The notes under the pieces were generated by a model. The model had not been told where the DNA came from, searched no databases, and saw only the letters and a program-made list of their open reading frames with translations. From assembly GCF_009649175.1 (NCBI RefSeq), contig NZ_WJPO01000006.1:62001-126000 (forward strand): a DNA stretch of 64,000 nucleotides, written 5' to 3'. How positions within the stretch are numbered: the stretch's first letter is position 1; every line of letters starts with the position of its first letter. The translations under genes were made by a program, and so were the position numbers. The DNA is from Rhodovulum strictum. Lineage in GTDB: Bacteria > Pseudomonadota > Alphaproteobacteria > Rhodobacterales > Rhodobacteraceae. Of this stretch, positions 53,313 to 63,149 are shown in pieces.

Positions 53313-53341
53313 ATATGGGGGCGGCACGCGCGCCCCGCAAG
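53313..53341 (-). promoter_or_regulatory. Sigma-32-like heat-shock promoter for hsp20
   Basis: Reading leftward, CTTGCGG (53341-53335), 14 bases, CCCCATAT (53320-53313). It fits the sigma-32 pattern CTTGAAA / CCCCATNT. The predicted 5' leader is about 60 bases. Confidence 0.6.
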
Positions 53342-53415
53342 TCCGGCTTCCCGCCGGGCGGCAAAACGGATATCTTAATATCGTCCGGAACCGTCGCGAC
53401 TCACGCGGGAAAGCC

Positions 53416-53634
53416 ATGAACATCGCCAGCGAGATGAACTCAGAAGAAGTCCTGCGCGTGAAGCTTGAGGTTCTGCGCCGCGAGCATCGCGATCTCGACG
53501 ATGCGATCCGTGCCCTTCAGGAAAGGGGCACCGGCGACACTTTCACGCTGATGCGGCTGAAGAAGCAGAAACTCGCGCTCAAGGACCGCATCGCGCTGAT
53601 CGAGGATCAGTTGACCCCCGATATCATCGCCTAG
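53416..53634 (+). CDS. YdcH/DUF465 family protein
   Basis: A 72-residue, highly charged helical protein (NSEEVLRVKLEVLRREHRDLDDAI, then RLKKQKLALKDRIALIEDQL) typical of DUF465, a small coiled-coil family widespread in proteobacteria, function unknown. It is divergent from hsp20; the A/T-rich segment 53369-53390 between them includes an imperfect GATAT / ATATC repeat. Confidence 0.85.
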   Translation: MNIASEMNSEEVLRVKLEVLRREHRDLDDAIRALQERGTGDTFTLMRLKKQKLALKDRIALIEDQLTPDIIA

Positions 53635-53639
53635 CCCGA

Positions 53640-53667
53640 TTGCGCAGCCGCGCCGCACCGCTATAGT
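53640..53667 (+). promoter_or_regulatory. Predicted purEK promoter
   Basis: -35 TTGCGC (53640-53645), a 16-base spacer and -10 TATAGT (53662-53667), with GGAGG before the purE ATG at 53695. Confidence 0.55.
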
Positions 53668-53694
53668 GCCCGCTCGCGAAACCCGGAGGGCGGA

Positions 53695-54183
53695 ATGGCG
53701 GACGTGAAAGTGGGCATCATCATGGGCAGCCAGTCGGACTGGTCCACGATGAAAGAGGCAGCCGCGATCCTCGACGAACTCGGCGTGCCCTTTGAATCAC
53801 GCATCGTTTCCGCCCATCGCACGCCCGACCGGCTGTGGGATTATGGCAAGTCCGCCGTCAGCCGCGGGCTTCAGGTCATCATCGCGGGGGCTGGCGGGGC
53901 GGCGCATCTGCCGGGCATGATGGCCTCGAAAACCCGCGTGCCGGTGATCGGGGTGCCGGTGCAGACCCGCGCCCTCAACGGTGTGGACAGCCTTTATTCC
54001 ATCGTCCAGATGCCCCGCGGCTTTCCCGTCGCCACGATGGCGATCGGGGCGGCGGGCGCGGCCAATGCGGGGCTGATGGCGGTGCAGATCCTTGCGCTGA
54101 CCGATCCCGTTCTGGCAGCACGGCTCGACCGCTGGCGGTCCGATCTGTCGGCCTCGATCCCCGAGGAGCCCTCCGATGACTGA
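53695..54183 (+). CDS. purE: N5-carboxyaminoimidazole ribonucleotide mutase
   Basis: Converts N5-CAIR to CAIR in purine synthesis; 162 residues, class I PurE. The signature [12 protein letters not shown] with the active-site Ser/Asp, SAHRTPDRL with the catalytic His, and [11 protein letters not shown]. It is coupled to purK by an eight-base overlap, as in most bacteria. Confidence 0.97.
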   Translation: MADVKVGIIMGSQSDWSTMKEAAAILDELGVPFESRIVSAHRTPDRLWDYGKSAVSRGLQVIIAGAGGAAHLPGMMASKTRVPVIGVPVQTRALNGVDSLYSIVQMPRGFPVATMAIGAAGAANAGLMAVQILALTDPVLAARLDRWRSDLSASIPEEPSDD

Positions 54184-55255
54184 GCCGCTTGCCCCCGGTG
54201 CCACGATCGGGATTCTCGGCGGTGGCCAGCTTGGCCGGATGCTGTCGGTCGCAGCCGCGCGTCTCGGCTTTCGCAGCCATATCTTCGATCCCGCCCCCGA
54301 ACCGCCCGCAGGCCATGTCGCCGACCGGGTGACCACCGCGCCTTATGAGGATACCGAGGCGCTGGCCGCCTTTGCCGCTGCGGTCGATGTCGTCACCTAC
54401 GAGTTCGAGAACATCCCCACCGCCGCGCTCGACGCGATCGAGGCGCGGGTGACGATCCGGCCCAACCGCCGCACGCTGGCCGTTTCGCAGGACCGGCTGA
54501 CCGAAAAGGCCTTTGTCACCGAACTGGGCCTGAAGACCGCCCCCTTTGCCGCCGTCGACGACGAGGTGGATCTGGCCGAGGCGATGGCCGAGATCGGCTT
54601 GCCCGCCATCCTCAAGACCCGCCGTCTGGGCTATGACGGCAAGGGCCAGGCGCGGATCAACCGGCCCGAGGATGCGCCCGCCGCCCTTGCCGCGATGGGC
54701 GGGGCGCCTGCAATCCTGGAGGGCTTCGTGTCCTTCACCCGCGAGATCTCGGTGATTGCCGCGCGCGGGCTGACGGGCGAGGTCGCCTGTTACGATCCCG
54801 GCCTGAATGTCCATCGCGACGGCATCCTGCACACGACCCGGGTGCCCGCGCCGCTGACCGCCGCGCAGCGCACCGATGCCGTCCTGCTGGCGGGCAGGCT
54901 GTTGAACGCGCTTGATTATGTGGGCGTGATGGGGGTGGAACTGTTCGTCACCCCCGATGGCCTTCTGGTCAACGAGATTGCGCCGCGCGTACACAATTCC
55001 GGTCACTGGACGCAGGATGGCTGCATGATCGACCAGTTCGAACAGCATATCCGCGCCATTGCAGGCTGGCCGCTGGGCGACGGGTCGCGCCATTGCGATA
55101 TCGAGATGGAGAACCTGATCGGCGACGATATCGCCAAGGTGCCCGCGCTGGCTCGCGATCCGGCCGTGGCGATCCATCTTTACGGCAAGGCCGAGGCGCG
55201 GCCGGGCCGCAAGATGGGGCATGTCAACCGCTGGCTTGGGCCCGCATCGTCCTGA
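54176..55255 (+). CDS. purK: N5-carboxyaminoimidazole ribonucleotide synthase
   Basis: ATP-grasp enzyme making N5-CAIR from AIR, bicarbonate and ATP; 359 residues. N-terminal [21 protein letters not shown], then [15 protein letters not shown] in the ATP-binding loop, [16 protein letters not shown], and [14 protein letters not shown]. It begins inside the purE 3' end. Confidence 0.97.
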   Translation: MTEPLAPGATIGILGGGQLGRMLSVAAARLGFRSHIFDPAPEPPAGHVADRVTTAPYEDTEALAAFAAAVDVVTYEFENIPTAALDAIEARVTIRPNRRTLAVSQDRLTEKAFVTELGLKTAPFAAVDDEVDLAEAMAEIGLPAILKTRRLGYDGKGQARINRPEDAPAALAAMGGAPAILEGFVSFTREISVIAARGLTGEVACYDPGLNVHRDGILHTTRVPAPLTAAQRTDAVLLAGRLLNALDYVGVMGVELFVTPDGLLVNEIAPRVHNSGHWTQDGCMIDQFEQHIRAIAGWPLGDGSRHCDIEMENLIGDDIAKVPALARDPAVAIHLYGKAEARPGRKMGHVNRWLGPASS

Positions 55256-55263
55256 TCGTCACG

Positions 55264-55986
55264 TCACTCAAGGAGCCGCACCAGCGCCCCGGCCACACCC
55301 AGATCGGGCTGGAACCGACCGCTGCGCAGGAAGGCCAGCGTCTGCGCGATCACCCGGGGATCGTTCATCATGAAGGTATGCGTCACCGGCAGCACCAGAT
55401 GCGCCGCCATTCCCTGCACCCGGGTCGAGGCGACCGACACCTTGCCATCATCCGCGCCGGGGATCAGCGCGGAATAAAGCGGGTTCAGGCTGCGGTCCCC
55501 GGCGATCACCCCCAGCGGGAAATCGACCGGCCCCAGCCGCTTCGGCAGGCTTTGCGGCCCGGTGCCCAGCTGCATCCCCGCCGGGCCGTTGATCCATTCG
55601 AAGGGTTCCAGCGTGCCCAGCGCATCGACCAGTTCCGAGCCCGCATTGGGCGGCCCCAGCATCACCACCCGGCCCAGATTGGCGGGCCGGTGATCGCTCA
55701 GCCAGAGCCGCAACAGGATCCCGCCCATCGAATGGGTGACGACATGCACATGCGCCATCGGCCCGCATTCGGCAAAAGCGCGTGGCAGCACGCCCGCCAG
55801 ATCCTCGATCGGCGCCTCGGTCGAGGGATAATCCGCGTTCACCACCCGGTAGCCCTGGCGTTCCAGGGCCTGTTCCATCAGCAGCATCGAATCCGAACTG
55901 CGCGCAAGCCCGTGCAGCAGAATGACGCAATCGGACCGGGCGGGGGCGGACAGGGCTAACAGCAGAATCAGGACAAGACGCAGCAT
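55264..55986 (-). CDS. Exported alpha/beta hydrolase, lipase-like
   Basis: A 240-residue secreted hydrolase with signal peptide [18 protein letters not shown]. The oxyanion segment is [14 protein letters not shown], the nucleophile elbow THSMGG (Ser near residue 87), and the acid and His lie towards the C-terminus ([16 protein letters not shown]). It resembles class 2 triacylglycerol/PGAP1-like lipases and probably acts in the periplasm on esters. It lies eight bases after purK, convergent. Confidence 0.85.
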   Translation of the reverse strand: MLRLVLILLLALSAPARSDCVILLHGLARSSDSMLLMEQALERQGYRVVNADYPSTEAPIEDLAGVLPRAFAECGPMAHVHVVTHSMGGILLRLWLSDHRPANLGRVVMLGPPNAGSELVDALGTLEPFEWINGPAGMQLGTGPQSLPKRLGPVDFPLGVIAGDRSLNPLYSALIPGADDGKVSVASTRVQGMAAHLVLPVTHTFMMNDPRVIAQTLAFLRSGRFQPDLGVAGALVRLLE

Positions 55987-56064
55987 CGTCCTGATCTAGG
56001 CGCGCAGGCGCCCGGTTTCGAGGGGGCGCTTGCGCAGCGGCAACGGGCCGGGCAGTCTCGCGCC

Positions 56065-56511
56065 ATGACAGCCCCCACGCCCCGCCTTGCCGTCCGCGCG
56101 CTGATCCTGCACGAAAACCGGCTGTTGCTGGTCAATGCCTGGCCCGGCGGGGTCAGCGACCTGTGGTGCGCGCCGGGCGGCGGAGTCGAGCGCGGCAGTT
56201 CCCTGCCCGACAACCTCGCCCGCGAGGTGCATGAGGAAACCGGCCTGCGCGTCGCGGTCGGCACGCCCTGCCTGGTGAACGAGTTCCACGACCCCGGCCA
56301 CCCGTTTCACCAGGTCGACATCTATTTCCGCTGCACGATCACCGGCGGCACGCTTGATGCCGACTGGCGCGACCCCGATGGCGTGGTGACCGTGCGCCGC
56401 TTTTTCGCCCGCGACGAGATGGCCGCGATCCGCTTCAAGCCCGACAGCCTGCCCCGCGCTGCCTGGGAGGACGCGGTGATCTATGACCCGCTGGAGCCGT
56501 TGATCCGCTGA
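56065..56511 (+). CDS. NUDIX hydrolase
   Basis: A 148-residue nucleoside-diphosphate-linked pyrophosphatase. The Nudix box reads GGVERGSSLPDNLAREVHEETGL: the REVHEETG core is intact, but the usual Glu five residues after the first Gly is Ser. Substrate unknown. It is divergent from the lipase gene; the start at 56065 has no strong ribosome site. Confidence 0.88.
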   Translation: MTAPTPRLAVRALILHENRLLLVNAWPGGVSDLWCAPGGGVERGSSLPDNLAREVHEETGLRVAVGTPCLVNEFHDPGHPFHQVDIYFRCTITGGTLDADWRDPDGVVTVRRFFARDEMAAIRFKPDSLPRAAWEDAVIYDPLEPLIR

Positions 56512-56524
56512 CACCGCGCCCCGG

Positions 56525-58171
56525 TCACTCGCCAAGCCGCGCCCGGGCTGCCAGCGTGTCGGTGGCCGTGGCCACGGCCGCAGGCAACCCGGCGGCACGC
56601 AACATATCCATATGCTGGGGATGCGGCCCGGCCAGCGTCACCTCCATGCCCTGATCCAGCGCCTTCCTGACGAACCCGCTCAGGCTGTGGGCGCCGGTCA
56701 TGTCCAGAACCGGCACATCGGCAAGGTCGATGATCAGGTGACGGGGCCGCGCCACGATCCGGTCCAGCACGCTTTCGATGACCGGGGCCGAGCCGAAGAA
56801 ATAGGCCCCGGTCAGCCGCAGCACCACCGTCCGGCGGCTTTCGCCCCGATCCTCGGGGCGCGGGTCGGTGTCGCTTTCGTCCATGGTGGCGTCCACGCCG
56901 CTCATCTGCGCCATGCGGTGCAGGAAGACCAGCGCGCCCAGCGCAAGGCCAAGGATGATCGCCTCGGTCAGGTCGCGCAGCACGGTGGTCACCAGCGTTG
57001 CCAGCAGCACCACCGCCTCGGCGCGCGAGGTACGGGCCAGCGTCACGATGGCCTTGACGTCGACCATGTGCAGCGAGACCGAGATCAGCACGCCCGCAAG
57101 CGCCGCGATGGGGATGGCGCTGGCAAGCGGGGCCAGCAGCAGCACCACGGCCAGCAGCGCAAGCGCATGGATCATGCCCGCGACGGGGCCATGCGCCCCC
57201 GCACGCACATTGGTCGCGGTGCGCGCAATGGTGCCGGTGACGCAGAACCCGCCGAAACAGGCCGCGCCCATATTGGCGATGCCCTGCCCTATCAGTTCCA
57301 CATTCGAGCGATGCCGTCGGCCGGTCATCGAATCCGCCACCACCGCGGACAGAAGCGACTCGATCGCGCCCAGCAGCGTGAAGGCCAGCGCGTCGGGCAG
57401 AACGGCCAGCACCTTGTCCCATGTGAATTCGGGCAGCGATGGGGCTGGCAGGCTTTGCGCGATGCCGCCAAAGGCCGTGCCGATGGTCGGCACGTCGAGT
57501 TTCAGCAGCCAGACCGTCAGCCCCGCCAGCGCGATCGCCGCCAGCATGCCCGGAAAGCGCGGGGCATGGCGGCGCTGCACGAGGATGAAGCCGAAGGTGC
57601 CGATGCCCAGCAGCAGGTTCAGGGGGCTCAGCGTCGGCATCGCCGCCCACAGCACGGGCAGCTTTTCAAGGAAGGGGCCGGGTTCCGGGCCATCGAGCGT
57701 GAGCCCCAGAAAGGGCCGCATCTGGCTGGCCAGGATGATCAGGCCGATCCCCGCGGTGAAACCCACCGTCACCGGATAGGGGATGTATTTCACGAAGCCG
57801 CCCAGCCGGAACGCGCCCAGCGCGCTCAGCATCAGCCCCGACAGGAAGGTGGCCAGCATCAGCCCGTCAAGCCCGTGGCGCTGGACGGTCGCCAGCACCA
57901 GCACGATGAAGGCCCCCGCCGGGCCGCCGATCTGGTAACGGCTGCCGCCAAGGAAAGACACGAGGAAGCCGCCGACAATGGCCGTGACCAGCCCGCGATC
58001 GGGCGGCACACCAGAGGCGATCGCGATGGCCAGCGACAGCGGCAGCGCCACCACCGCCACGGTCAGCCCCGCGATCAGGTCGGCGCGGAACTGGCGCAGA
58101 CCGTAGCCCTCGGCCAGGACCGAAACGAGTTTCGGCGTGAACTGGAGGAAGGGCGAACTGTGCGGGGCCAT
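56525..58171 (-). CDS. SulP-family anion transporter with STAS domain
   Basis: An inner-membrane SLC26/SulP transporter of 548 residues with about twelve to fourteen hydrophobic segments (for example LSLAIAIASGVPPDRGLVTAI and the GGSRYQIGGPAGAF motif). A C-terminal STAS domain (TVVLRLTGAYFFGSA, LIIDLADVPVLDMTGAHSL) contains the conserved DMTG segment. Likely cargo is sulfate or bicarbonate. The ATG at 58171 follows GAGGAG closely; an in-frame ATG at 58186 is an alternative. Confidence 0.9.
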   Translation of the reverse strand: MAPHSSPFLQFTPKLVSVLAEGYGLRQFRADLIAGLTVAVVALPLSLAIAIASGVPPDRGLVTAIVGGFLVSFLGGSRYQIGGPAGAFIVLVLATVQRHGLDGLMLATFLSGLMLSALGAFRLGGFVKYIPYPVTVGFTAGIGLIILASQMRPFLGLTLDGPEPGPFLEKLPVLWAAMPTLSPLNLLLGIGTFGFILVQRRHAPRFPGMLAAIALAGLTVWLLKLDVPTIGTAFGGIAQSLPAPSLPEFTWDKVLAVLPDALAFTLLGAIESLLSAVVADSMTGRRHRSNVELIGQGIANMGAACFGGFCVTGTIARTATNVRAGAHGPVAGMIHALALLAVVLLLAPLASAIPIAALAGVLISVSLHMVDVKAIVTLARTSRAEAVVLLATLVTTVLRDLTEAIILGLALGALVFLHRMAQMSGVDATMDESDTDPRPEDRGESRRTVVLRLTGAYFFGSAPVIESVLDRIVARPRHLIIDLADVPVLDMTGAHSLSGFVRKALDQGMEVTLAGPHPQHMDMLRAAGLPAAVATATDTLAARARLGE

Positions 58172-58310
58172 GGCACTCCTCGGCATCGGGATGTCCCGGA
58201 TCCGGAAACGCCGCCCCCTGCCTTGCGGTCGGGGCGGCGCGTTCGGGCCGAGTCGGGGTCAGTCTATCGCGAAATCCGCATCGCGGAAGGGGGTCGGCCC
58301 CGGGCCGTTT

Positions 58311-58700
58311 TCAGGGCCGATGGGGAAAGACCACACAGCCCGTCGCGGGGTCGAGATCGCTGCGGCGGGTATCCCGCAACCACTCGGCGTCCTCAAACCC
58401 AGCGCACAGCCGGAACGCGCCCTCGGGAAGCCGTTCATAGCGATAGGGCGCGCCGGTAAAGGGATCGGCCAGACGGATATCGCGCGGGCAGGCATCGCTC
58501 GGCGCAAGGGTTTCGGGCAGATCCCCGGTTCGGGCCAGACAATGGGCCAGATCGGCCAGCCCCTGCAAATCCGCCAGCCGGGTCGCGTCCCGCTTCTCCA
58601 TCCGCCCCTTGCCCGGCCCGCCCGTGGCCAGCAGGCCAAGCCCCACCAACCCAACGACAAGGATGGCCAGAAGCGCGCGGGCCAACCCCTCAGCCCGCAT
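58311..58700 (-). CDS. Uncharacterised single-span membrane protein
   Basis: A 129-residue protein with one N-terminal transmembrane helix (ALLAILVVGLVGLGLLATG, about 9-27) and a periplasmic domain with three cysteines (AHCLART, SDACPRD, RLCAGFEDAEW). Not a recognised family. It overlaps the upstream DUF5671 gene by 11 bases, suggesting co-translation and a shared role. Confidence 0.7.
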   Translation of the reverse strand: MRAEGLARALLAILVVGLVGLGLLATGGPGKGRMEKRDATRLADLQGLADLAHCLARTGDLPETLAPSDACPRDIRLADPFTGAPYRYERLPEGAFRLCAGFEDAEWLRDTRRSDLDPATGCVVFPHRP

Positions 58701-59325
58701 CGTCGGGCTCCGCCATCTCGCCGCGGAAATAGACCAGCACGATACCCGCCGTCACCGCGACCAGCCCCGCCTTGGCAAGGAAACGCAGGGTCAGATCGCC
58801 GCCCAGCGCCGCATAGATGACCGCGATCAGGTCGCCCAGCAGCGCAAGCGTGGCCAGAAACAGCGTCAGATGCCCGAACCACCGCCGCACCGCCGAGCGC
58901 CGCACCCCCTGATCGCGCCGCGCCGCCCGGGTCGTGCGCTGGTTCAGGATCAGAAACAGCGGGAAGAACACCACGAGCGAGGCAATCGACCAGCGGATCG
59001 CATCGGCCGAATAATACGTCGCAGGATCGCTCAGCGACGGGATCCAGCGGTCGATCAGCCGAAAGCCCAGCGCGGTGACATGCCAAGTGGTCATCGCCAG
59101 CGCGAGGAACATCAACCCGTAGACGAAGGCCTCGCTGGCCGAAACATAGGGGCGCGGGCGCGGCACAGGGGGCAGGAAATCGCCCTCTGCCCAAGCGCCC
59201 AGCGCCTCGGCGGTTTCGGTCTCGGTCCAGCCGGCCGCGCGCAGGGCCGCGGCAATCTCGAGGCGGCTGCGCCCGGCGGACAGCGCCTCGGCCACGAATT
59301 GCGACAATTGCTCGGCGGGACGCAT
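58690..59325 (-). CDS. DUF5671 family membrane protein
   Basis: A 211-residue protein. An N-terminal UBA-like helical part (LSQFVAEALSAGRSRLEIAAALRAAGW) precedes four hydrophobic segments (about 66-88, 110-127, 150-172 and 180-200), matching DUF5671. Function unknown. It is followed immediately by the overlapping single-span protein gene. Confidence 0.8.
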   Translation of the reverse strand: MRPAEQLSQFVAEALSAGRSRLEIAAALRAAGWTETETAEALGAWAEGDFLPPVPRPRPYVSASEAFVYGLMFLALAMTTWHVTALGFRLIDRWIPSLSDPATYYSADAIRWSIASLVVFFPLFLILNQRTTRAARRDQGVRRSAVRRWFGHLTLFLATLALLGDLIAVIYAALGGDLTLRFLAKAGLVAVTAGIVLVYFRGEMAEPDDAG

Positions 59326-59400
59326 GGGCGGGCTCCGGGGCTCTGGCGCGGCCAGTCTGGCAGAACCGCAATGCCGCGCCTTGATGCAGGTCAGCCGGGC

Positions 59401-59715
59401 TCAGTCGCGGGGGCCGACATTATCGGCAAAGGCCCTTTCGAACGCAGCCTGTTTCTCGGGGCTTGCCTCGGTCTGGTGGGCGGCCTTCCAGTCGTCATAG
59501 GGCATGCCGTAGAAATCGGCGCGCGCCTCGGCCTGGGACATCGCGATGCCACGCTCGGCCGCGGCCTCCTGCACCCAGCGTGACAGGCAGTTGCGGCAGA
59601 AGCCCGCCAGATTCATCAGGTCGATATTCTGCACATCCGGCCGATCCTCCATCAGGTGCCGGCGCAGGCGGCGAAAGGCGGCGGCCTCAAGCTCGGTTCG
59701 GGTTGCGTCGTCCAT
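59401..59715 (-). CDS. DUF1244 family protein
   Basis: A 104-residue protein (RRLRRHLMEDRPDVQNIDLMNLAGFCRNCLSRW, then FYGMPYDDWKAAHQTEAS). The FCRNCLSRW pair of cysteines is the DUF1244 signature and suggests metal binding. Function unknown. The ATG at 59715 has GGAGGA upstream. It lies 20 bases after the N-formylglutamate amidohydrolase gene on the same strand. Confidence 0.9.
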   Translation of the reverse strand: MDDATRTELEAAAFRRLRRHLMEDRPDVQNIDLMNLAGFCRNCLSRWVQEAAAERGIAMSQAEARADFYGMPYDDWKAAHQTEASPEKQAAFERAFADNVGPRD

Positions 59716-59735
59716 TGTCTTTCCTCCTCCTCGTG

Positions 59736-60473
59736 TCAAAGCCCGGTTTCGACCAGTACCCCGGTCAGGATCGGCGCCAGCCGCTCGGCCCAGCCGATCT
59801 GGTCGGCCTCGGTCGCGATCACGTCGTTGCGCAGCTCGATCAGCACATTGGGCAAACCGTTGGCGATGGCATGGCGGTCGATGGCATCGCCCGGCAGATG
59901 GCCGCCATAGGGTTCGTTCTCGCCCACGCACAGATCGGGCTCGCGCCGCAGACGGTCGATCAGGGGTCGCGCCAGCCGGTCGTCGGCAGCATGCAGGATG
60001 CCGATCTGCCAGGGCCGCGGATCGCGCCCGGCAAGACGCGGCGTAAAGCTGTGAACCGAAACGAAGACCGTGCCCGGACGCCGCGCCAGCCGGGCCAGTT
60101 CGGCATCATAGGGCCGCCAGAACGCTGCCAGACGCCGCAGCGTTTCGGCCTCGTCCACCGCCCGGTTCGCCGGGATCACGGTGCCGTCGTAAAGCCGCAT
60201 CACCAGCGTCGGATCGTCCTCGCCCCGGTTCGGGTCGATCACCAGCCGCGAGAAGCGGCTTGCGACGTAAGGTGCCCCCAGCACTTCGGCCAGCCGCCGC
60301 GCCACGCCTGCCGCCCCCGGATCCCAGGCGATGTGCCGGGCCATGTCGAGCGGTGCGATCCCCAGATCGCCCCCGTTCACCGAAGGCGGCACGATATTGG
60401 TGGCATGATCGCAGGTCACCAGCCAGCGGGACATGCGCCCCGCCTCGATCGTCTCGAACGGCTGATAGGTCAT
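59736..60473 (-). CDS. N-formylglutamate amidohydrolase family protein
   Basis: A 245-residue metal-dependent deformylase-fold protein (FGase family): VTCDHATNIVPPSVNGGDLGI near the start, RFSRLVIDPNRGEDD in the middle, then VSVHSFTPRLAGRDP and NVLIELRNDVIATEADQ. The family acts in histidine degradation or on related N-acyl amino acids; no hut genes are adjacent. The ATG at 60473 is used (an in-frame GTG at 60491 is possible). Confidence 0.88.
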   Translation of the reverse strand: MTYQPFETIEAGRMSRWLVTCDHATNIVPPSVNGGDLGIAPLDMARHIAWDPGAAGVARRLAEVLGAPYVASRFSRLVIDPNRGEDDPTLVMRLYDGTVIPANRAVDEAETLRRLAAFWRPYDAELARLARRPGTVFVSVHSFTPRLAGRDPRPWQIGILHAADDRLARPLIDRLRREPDLCVGENEPYGGHLPGDAIDRHAIANGLPNVLIELRNDVIATEADQIGWAERLAPILTGVLVETGL

Positions 60474-60612
60474 GTGCGTGTCATCTTTCACGGTGACAAG
60501 CCTATAGGACAGCCGCGGCAGAAGCACCAGTTGTCACCGGGCCGGGTTTTGCCCTAGAGAGTGTGTACCGGCGCATACACCCGCGCCGGGTTCAGCCAAA
60601 CGATGGGGCAGG

Positions 60613-62058
60613 ATGAGACGTCTACGCAACCTCAAGGTCGTGGCCACGCTGGGTCCGGCCTCCGACGATTACGACATGATCCGCAAGCTGTTCGAGGCGG
60701 GAGCCGATGTGTTCCGTCTGAACATGAGCCATGGTGCGCATGAGGAAATCGCGCGCCGCCACGCGATCATCCGCCAGATCGAACAGGATACCGGACGGCC
60801 CATCGCGATCCTTGCCGACCTGCAAGGGCCGAAACTGCGCTGCGGGGTCTTTGCCAATGGCGCGGCGGATCTTGAGGATGGCCAGGAATTCCGCCTCGAT
60901 CTCGATCCCACCCCCGGCGAGGCGCATCGGGTGCAACTGCCCCATCCCGAGATCTTCGCCGCGCTGGAACCGGGCGCGTCGCTGCTGGTCAATGACGGCA
61001 AGATCCGGCTGAAGGTCAGGGAATGCGGCCCCGATTTCGCGAATTGCGAGGTGGTCGTGGGCGGCACGATCTCGAACCGCAAGGGCGTGAACGTGCCCGA
61101 TGTGGTGCTGCCGCTCGCCGCCCTGTCCGACAAGGACCGGCGCGATCTGGCCTTCGTGCTGGAACTCGGGATCGACTGGATCGCGCTCAGCTTCGTGCAA
61201 CGCCCCGAGGACGTAACCGAGGCCCGCGCGATCGTCGGCGACCGCGCCGCGATCCTGTCCAAGATCGAGAAACCCGCCGCCGTGAAATGCTTTGACGAGA
61301 TTCTGGCCGTGTCGGACGGGATCATGGTAGCGCGCGGCGATCTGGGGGTGGAAATCCCCGTGCAGAACGTGCCGCCGATCCAGAAACGGCTGGTGCGCGC
61401 CTGCCGGTCCGCGGCCAAGCCAGTGATCGTCGCCACCCAGATGCTGGAAAGCATGATCGAAAGCCCGATGCCCACCCGCGCCGAGGTCTCGGACGTGGCA
61501 ACCGCGATCTATGAAGGGGCGGATGCGGTGATGCTGTCGGCCGAATCCGCGGCCGGGCAATACCCGATCGAGGCAGTGACCACGATGAACAACGTGGCGA
61601 TCGAGGTCGAAAGCGACCCGACCTATCGCACCATCATCGAATCAAGCCGTCAGGCCAGCCGCACCACGATCGCCGACGGCATCGTTGCCGCCGCGCGCGA
61701 GATCGCCGAGACCACAGACATCAAGGCGATCTGCTGCTTCACCGAAAGCGGCACCACCGCGCTCAAGACCGCCCGCGAACGCCCGCGCGTGCCGATCCTC
61801 GCCCTGACCCCCTATGCCGCCACGGCGCGGCGGCTCTGCCTGTCCTGGGGGATCAACTGCTATTTCAACGACAAGGTCGAACGCTTCAAGATGGCCGTGG
61901 TCAGCGCCGCCCGCGCAGCCCGTGCCGGCGGCTATGGCGATGGCGAGGACCGGATCATCGTGATCGCGGGCCTGCCCTTCAACATCCCCGGTTCGACCAA
62001 CATCCTGCGCGTGGCCCCCTGCGAGGAAAGGCTGATCTTCAACGTCGAACCGGAATAA
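60613..62058 (+). CDS. pyk: Pyruvate kinase
   Basis: Phosphoenolpyruvate plus ADP to pyruvate; 481 residues, cytoplasmic tetramer. N-terminal LKVVATLGPAS, RLNMSHG, the DLQGPKLRCG segment, ILSKIEKPAAVKCFDEIL with the catalytic Lys, MVARGDLGVEIP and VATQMLESMI. The C-terminal domain is present, so regulation is possible. The upstream region has TTGTCA at 60532-60537, a weak -35 candidate. It ends before repeat copy E. Confidence 0.96.
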   Translation: MRRLRNLKVVATLGPASDDYDMIRKLFEAGADVFRLNMSHGAHEEIARRHAIIRQIEQDTGRPIAILADLQGPKLRCGVFANGAADLEDGQEFRLDLDPTPGEAHRVQLPHPEIFAALEPGASLLVNDGKIRLKVRECGPDFANCEVVVGGTISNRKGVNVPDVVLPLAALSDKDRRDLAFVLELGIDWIALSFVQRPEDVTEARAIVGDRAAILSKIEKPAAVKCFDEILAVSDGIMVARGDLGVEIPVQNVPPIQKRLVRACRSAAKPVIVATQMLESMIESPMPTRAEVSDVATAIYEGADAVMLSAESAAGQYPIEAVTTMNNVAIEVESDPTYRTIIESSRQASRTTIADGIVAAAREIAETTDIKAICCFTESGTTALKTARERPRVPILALTPYAATARRLCLSWGINCYFNDKVERFKMAVVSAARAARAGGYGDGEDRIIVIAGLPFNIPGSTNILRVAPCEERLIFNVEPE

Positions 62059-62102
62059 GGGCGCGGGCCTACAGGGACCGGAGGAAGCAGGCGCCCCATG
62101 AT

Positions 62103-62163
62103 CTTCTTCTGGCCGCAAATATCCCGGGGGGAGTCCGCAAGGACGAGGGGGGCAGAGCCCCCC
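62103..62163 (-). repeat. 3'-end intergenic repeat element, copy E
   Basis: In minus orientation it follows the quinone oxidoreductase stop (62184): the 7-bp G6C/GC6 hairpin (62163-62157 with 62153-62147), a TCCTTGCGGACT linker, GATATTT (62123-62117) and GCCAGAAGAAG (62113-62103). It matches copy D almost base for base and lies between convergent genes. Confidence 0.8.
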
Positions 62164-62183
62164 CGCGCCCTGTGACCCCCGGA

Positions 62184-63149
62184 TCACCCCATCGTGATCA
62201 CGACCTTGCCCGTCGCCCTGCGCTCGCGCAACAGCGTCAGCGCCTCCTCCGCGCGCTCAAGCGGCAGCACATGGCTCACATGCGGGCTCAGCCCGCCTTC
62301 GGCATACCAGCGAAACAGCGTCGCCAGACTGTCGGTCAGCACCTCGGGCCGGAAGGCCAGATAGCCGCCCCAGTAAAGTCCCATCACGCTCAGGTTCTTG
62401 ACCATCAGGTGATTGGCCTTGATCTGCGGCACGTCGCCCGAGGCGAAACCGATCACCAGGATCCGCGCCTCGGGCTTGCAGGCCCGCATCGCCGCGGTGA
62501 ACAGGTCGCCGCCGACCGGGTCATAGACCACATCCGCGCCGCCCAGCGCCAGCACCGCCTCGCGCAGATCGCCCGCATCGCTGTCGATCAGGTGATCGGC
62601 CCCGGCGGCGCGCGCCACCTCCAGCCGCTCGGCTCCGCGGGCGCAGGCGATCACGCGCGCGCCCATCCGCTTGCCGATCTCGACCGCGGTCAGCCCCACG
62701 CCCCCCGCCGCGCCCAGCACCAGAAGCGTCTCGCCCGGTTGCAGCCGCGCCTTGTGGTTCAGCGCGACATGGCTGGTGCCATAGGCAACCTGAAACGCCG
62801 CCGCCGCCTCGAATGTCATGCCTTCGGGCAGCGGCACGCAGCGGTCGGCCGGGAAGCAGCCTGCCTCGGCCAGCCCCCCCGATCCGGCAAAAACCGCGAC
62901 GCGACGGCCCAGAAGCCCGGGATCGACGCCCCCGCCCAGCGCCTCGACGGTGCCAGCCAACTCCATGCCCAGCGTCACGGGCAGCGGCGGACGTTCCTGA
63001 TAGCGGCCCTCGATCATCAGAAGATCGGCGAAGTTCAGCCCGCAGGCCGCAATCCGGACCCGCACGGCACCCGGCCCGGGCTCGGGCAGGGCAACCTTGT
63101 CCAGTTGCGCAGCGGCGCCGAATTCGGCGATCCGGAAGGCCCGCATCAT
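62184..63149 (-). CDS. qor: NADPH:quinone oxidoreductase (zinc-free MDR family)
   Basis: A 321-residue medium-chain dehydrogenase/reductase of the quinone-reductase branch. No catalytic zinc cysteines are present. NADPH motif GAAGGVGLTAVEIGK, ACGLNFADLLMIEGRY and the C-terminal ATGKVVI. The likely role is reduction of quinones or enals. The ATG at 63149 has AGGAG seven bases upstream. Confidence 0.9.
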   Translation of the reverse strand: MMRAFRIAEFGAAAQLDKVALPEPGPGAVRVRIAACGLNFADLLMIEGRYQERPPLPVTLGMELAGTVEALGGGVDPGLLGRRVAVFAGSGGLAEAGCFPADRCVPLPEGMTFEAAAAFQVAYGTSHVALNHKARLQPGETLLVLGAAGGVGLTAVEIGKRMGARVIACARGAERLEVARAAGADHLIDSDAGDLREAVLALGGADVVYDPVGGDLFTAAMRACKPEARILVIGFASGDVPQIKANHLMVKNLSVMGLYWGGYLAFRPEVLTDSLATLFRWYAEGGLSPHVSHVLPLERAEEALTLLRERRATGKVVITMG

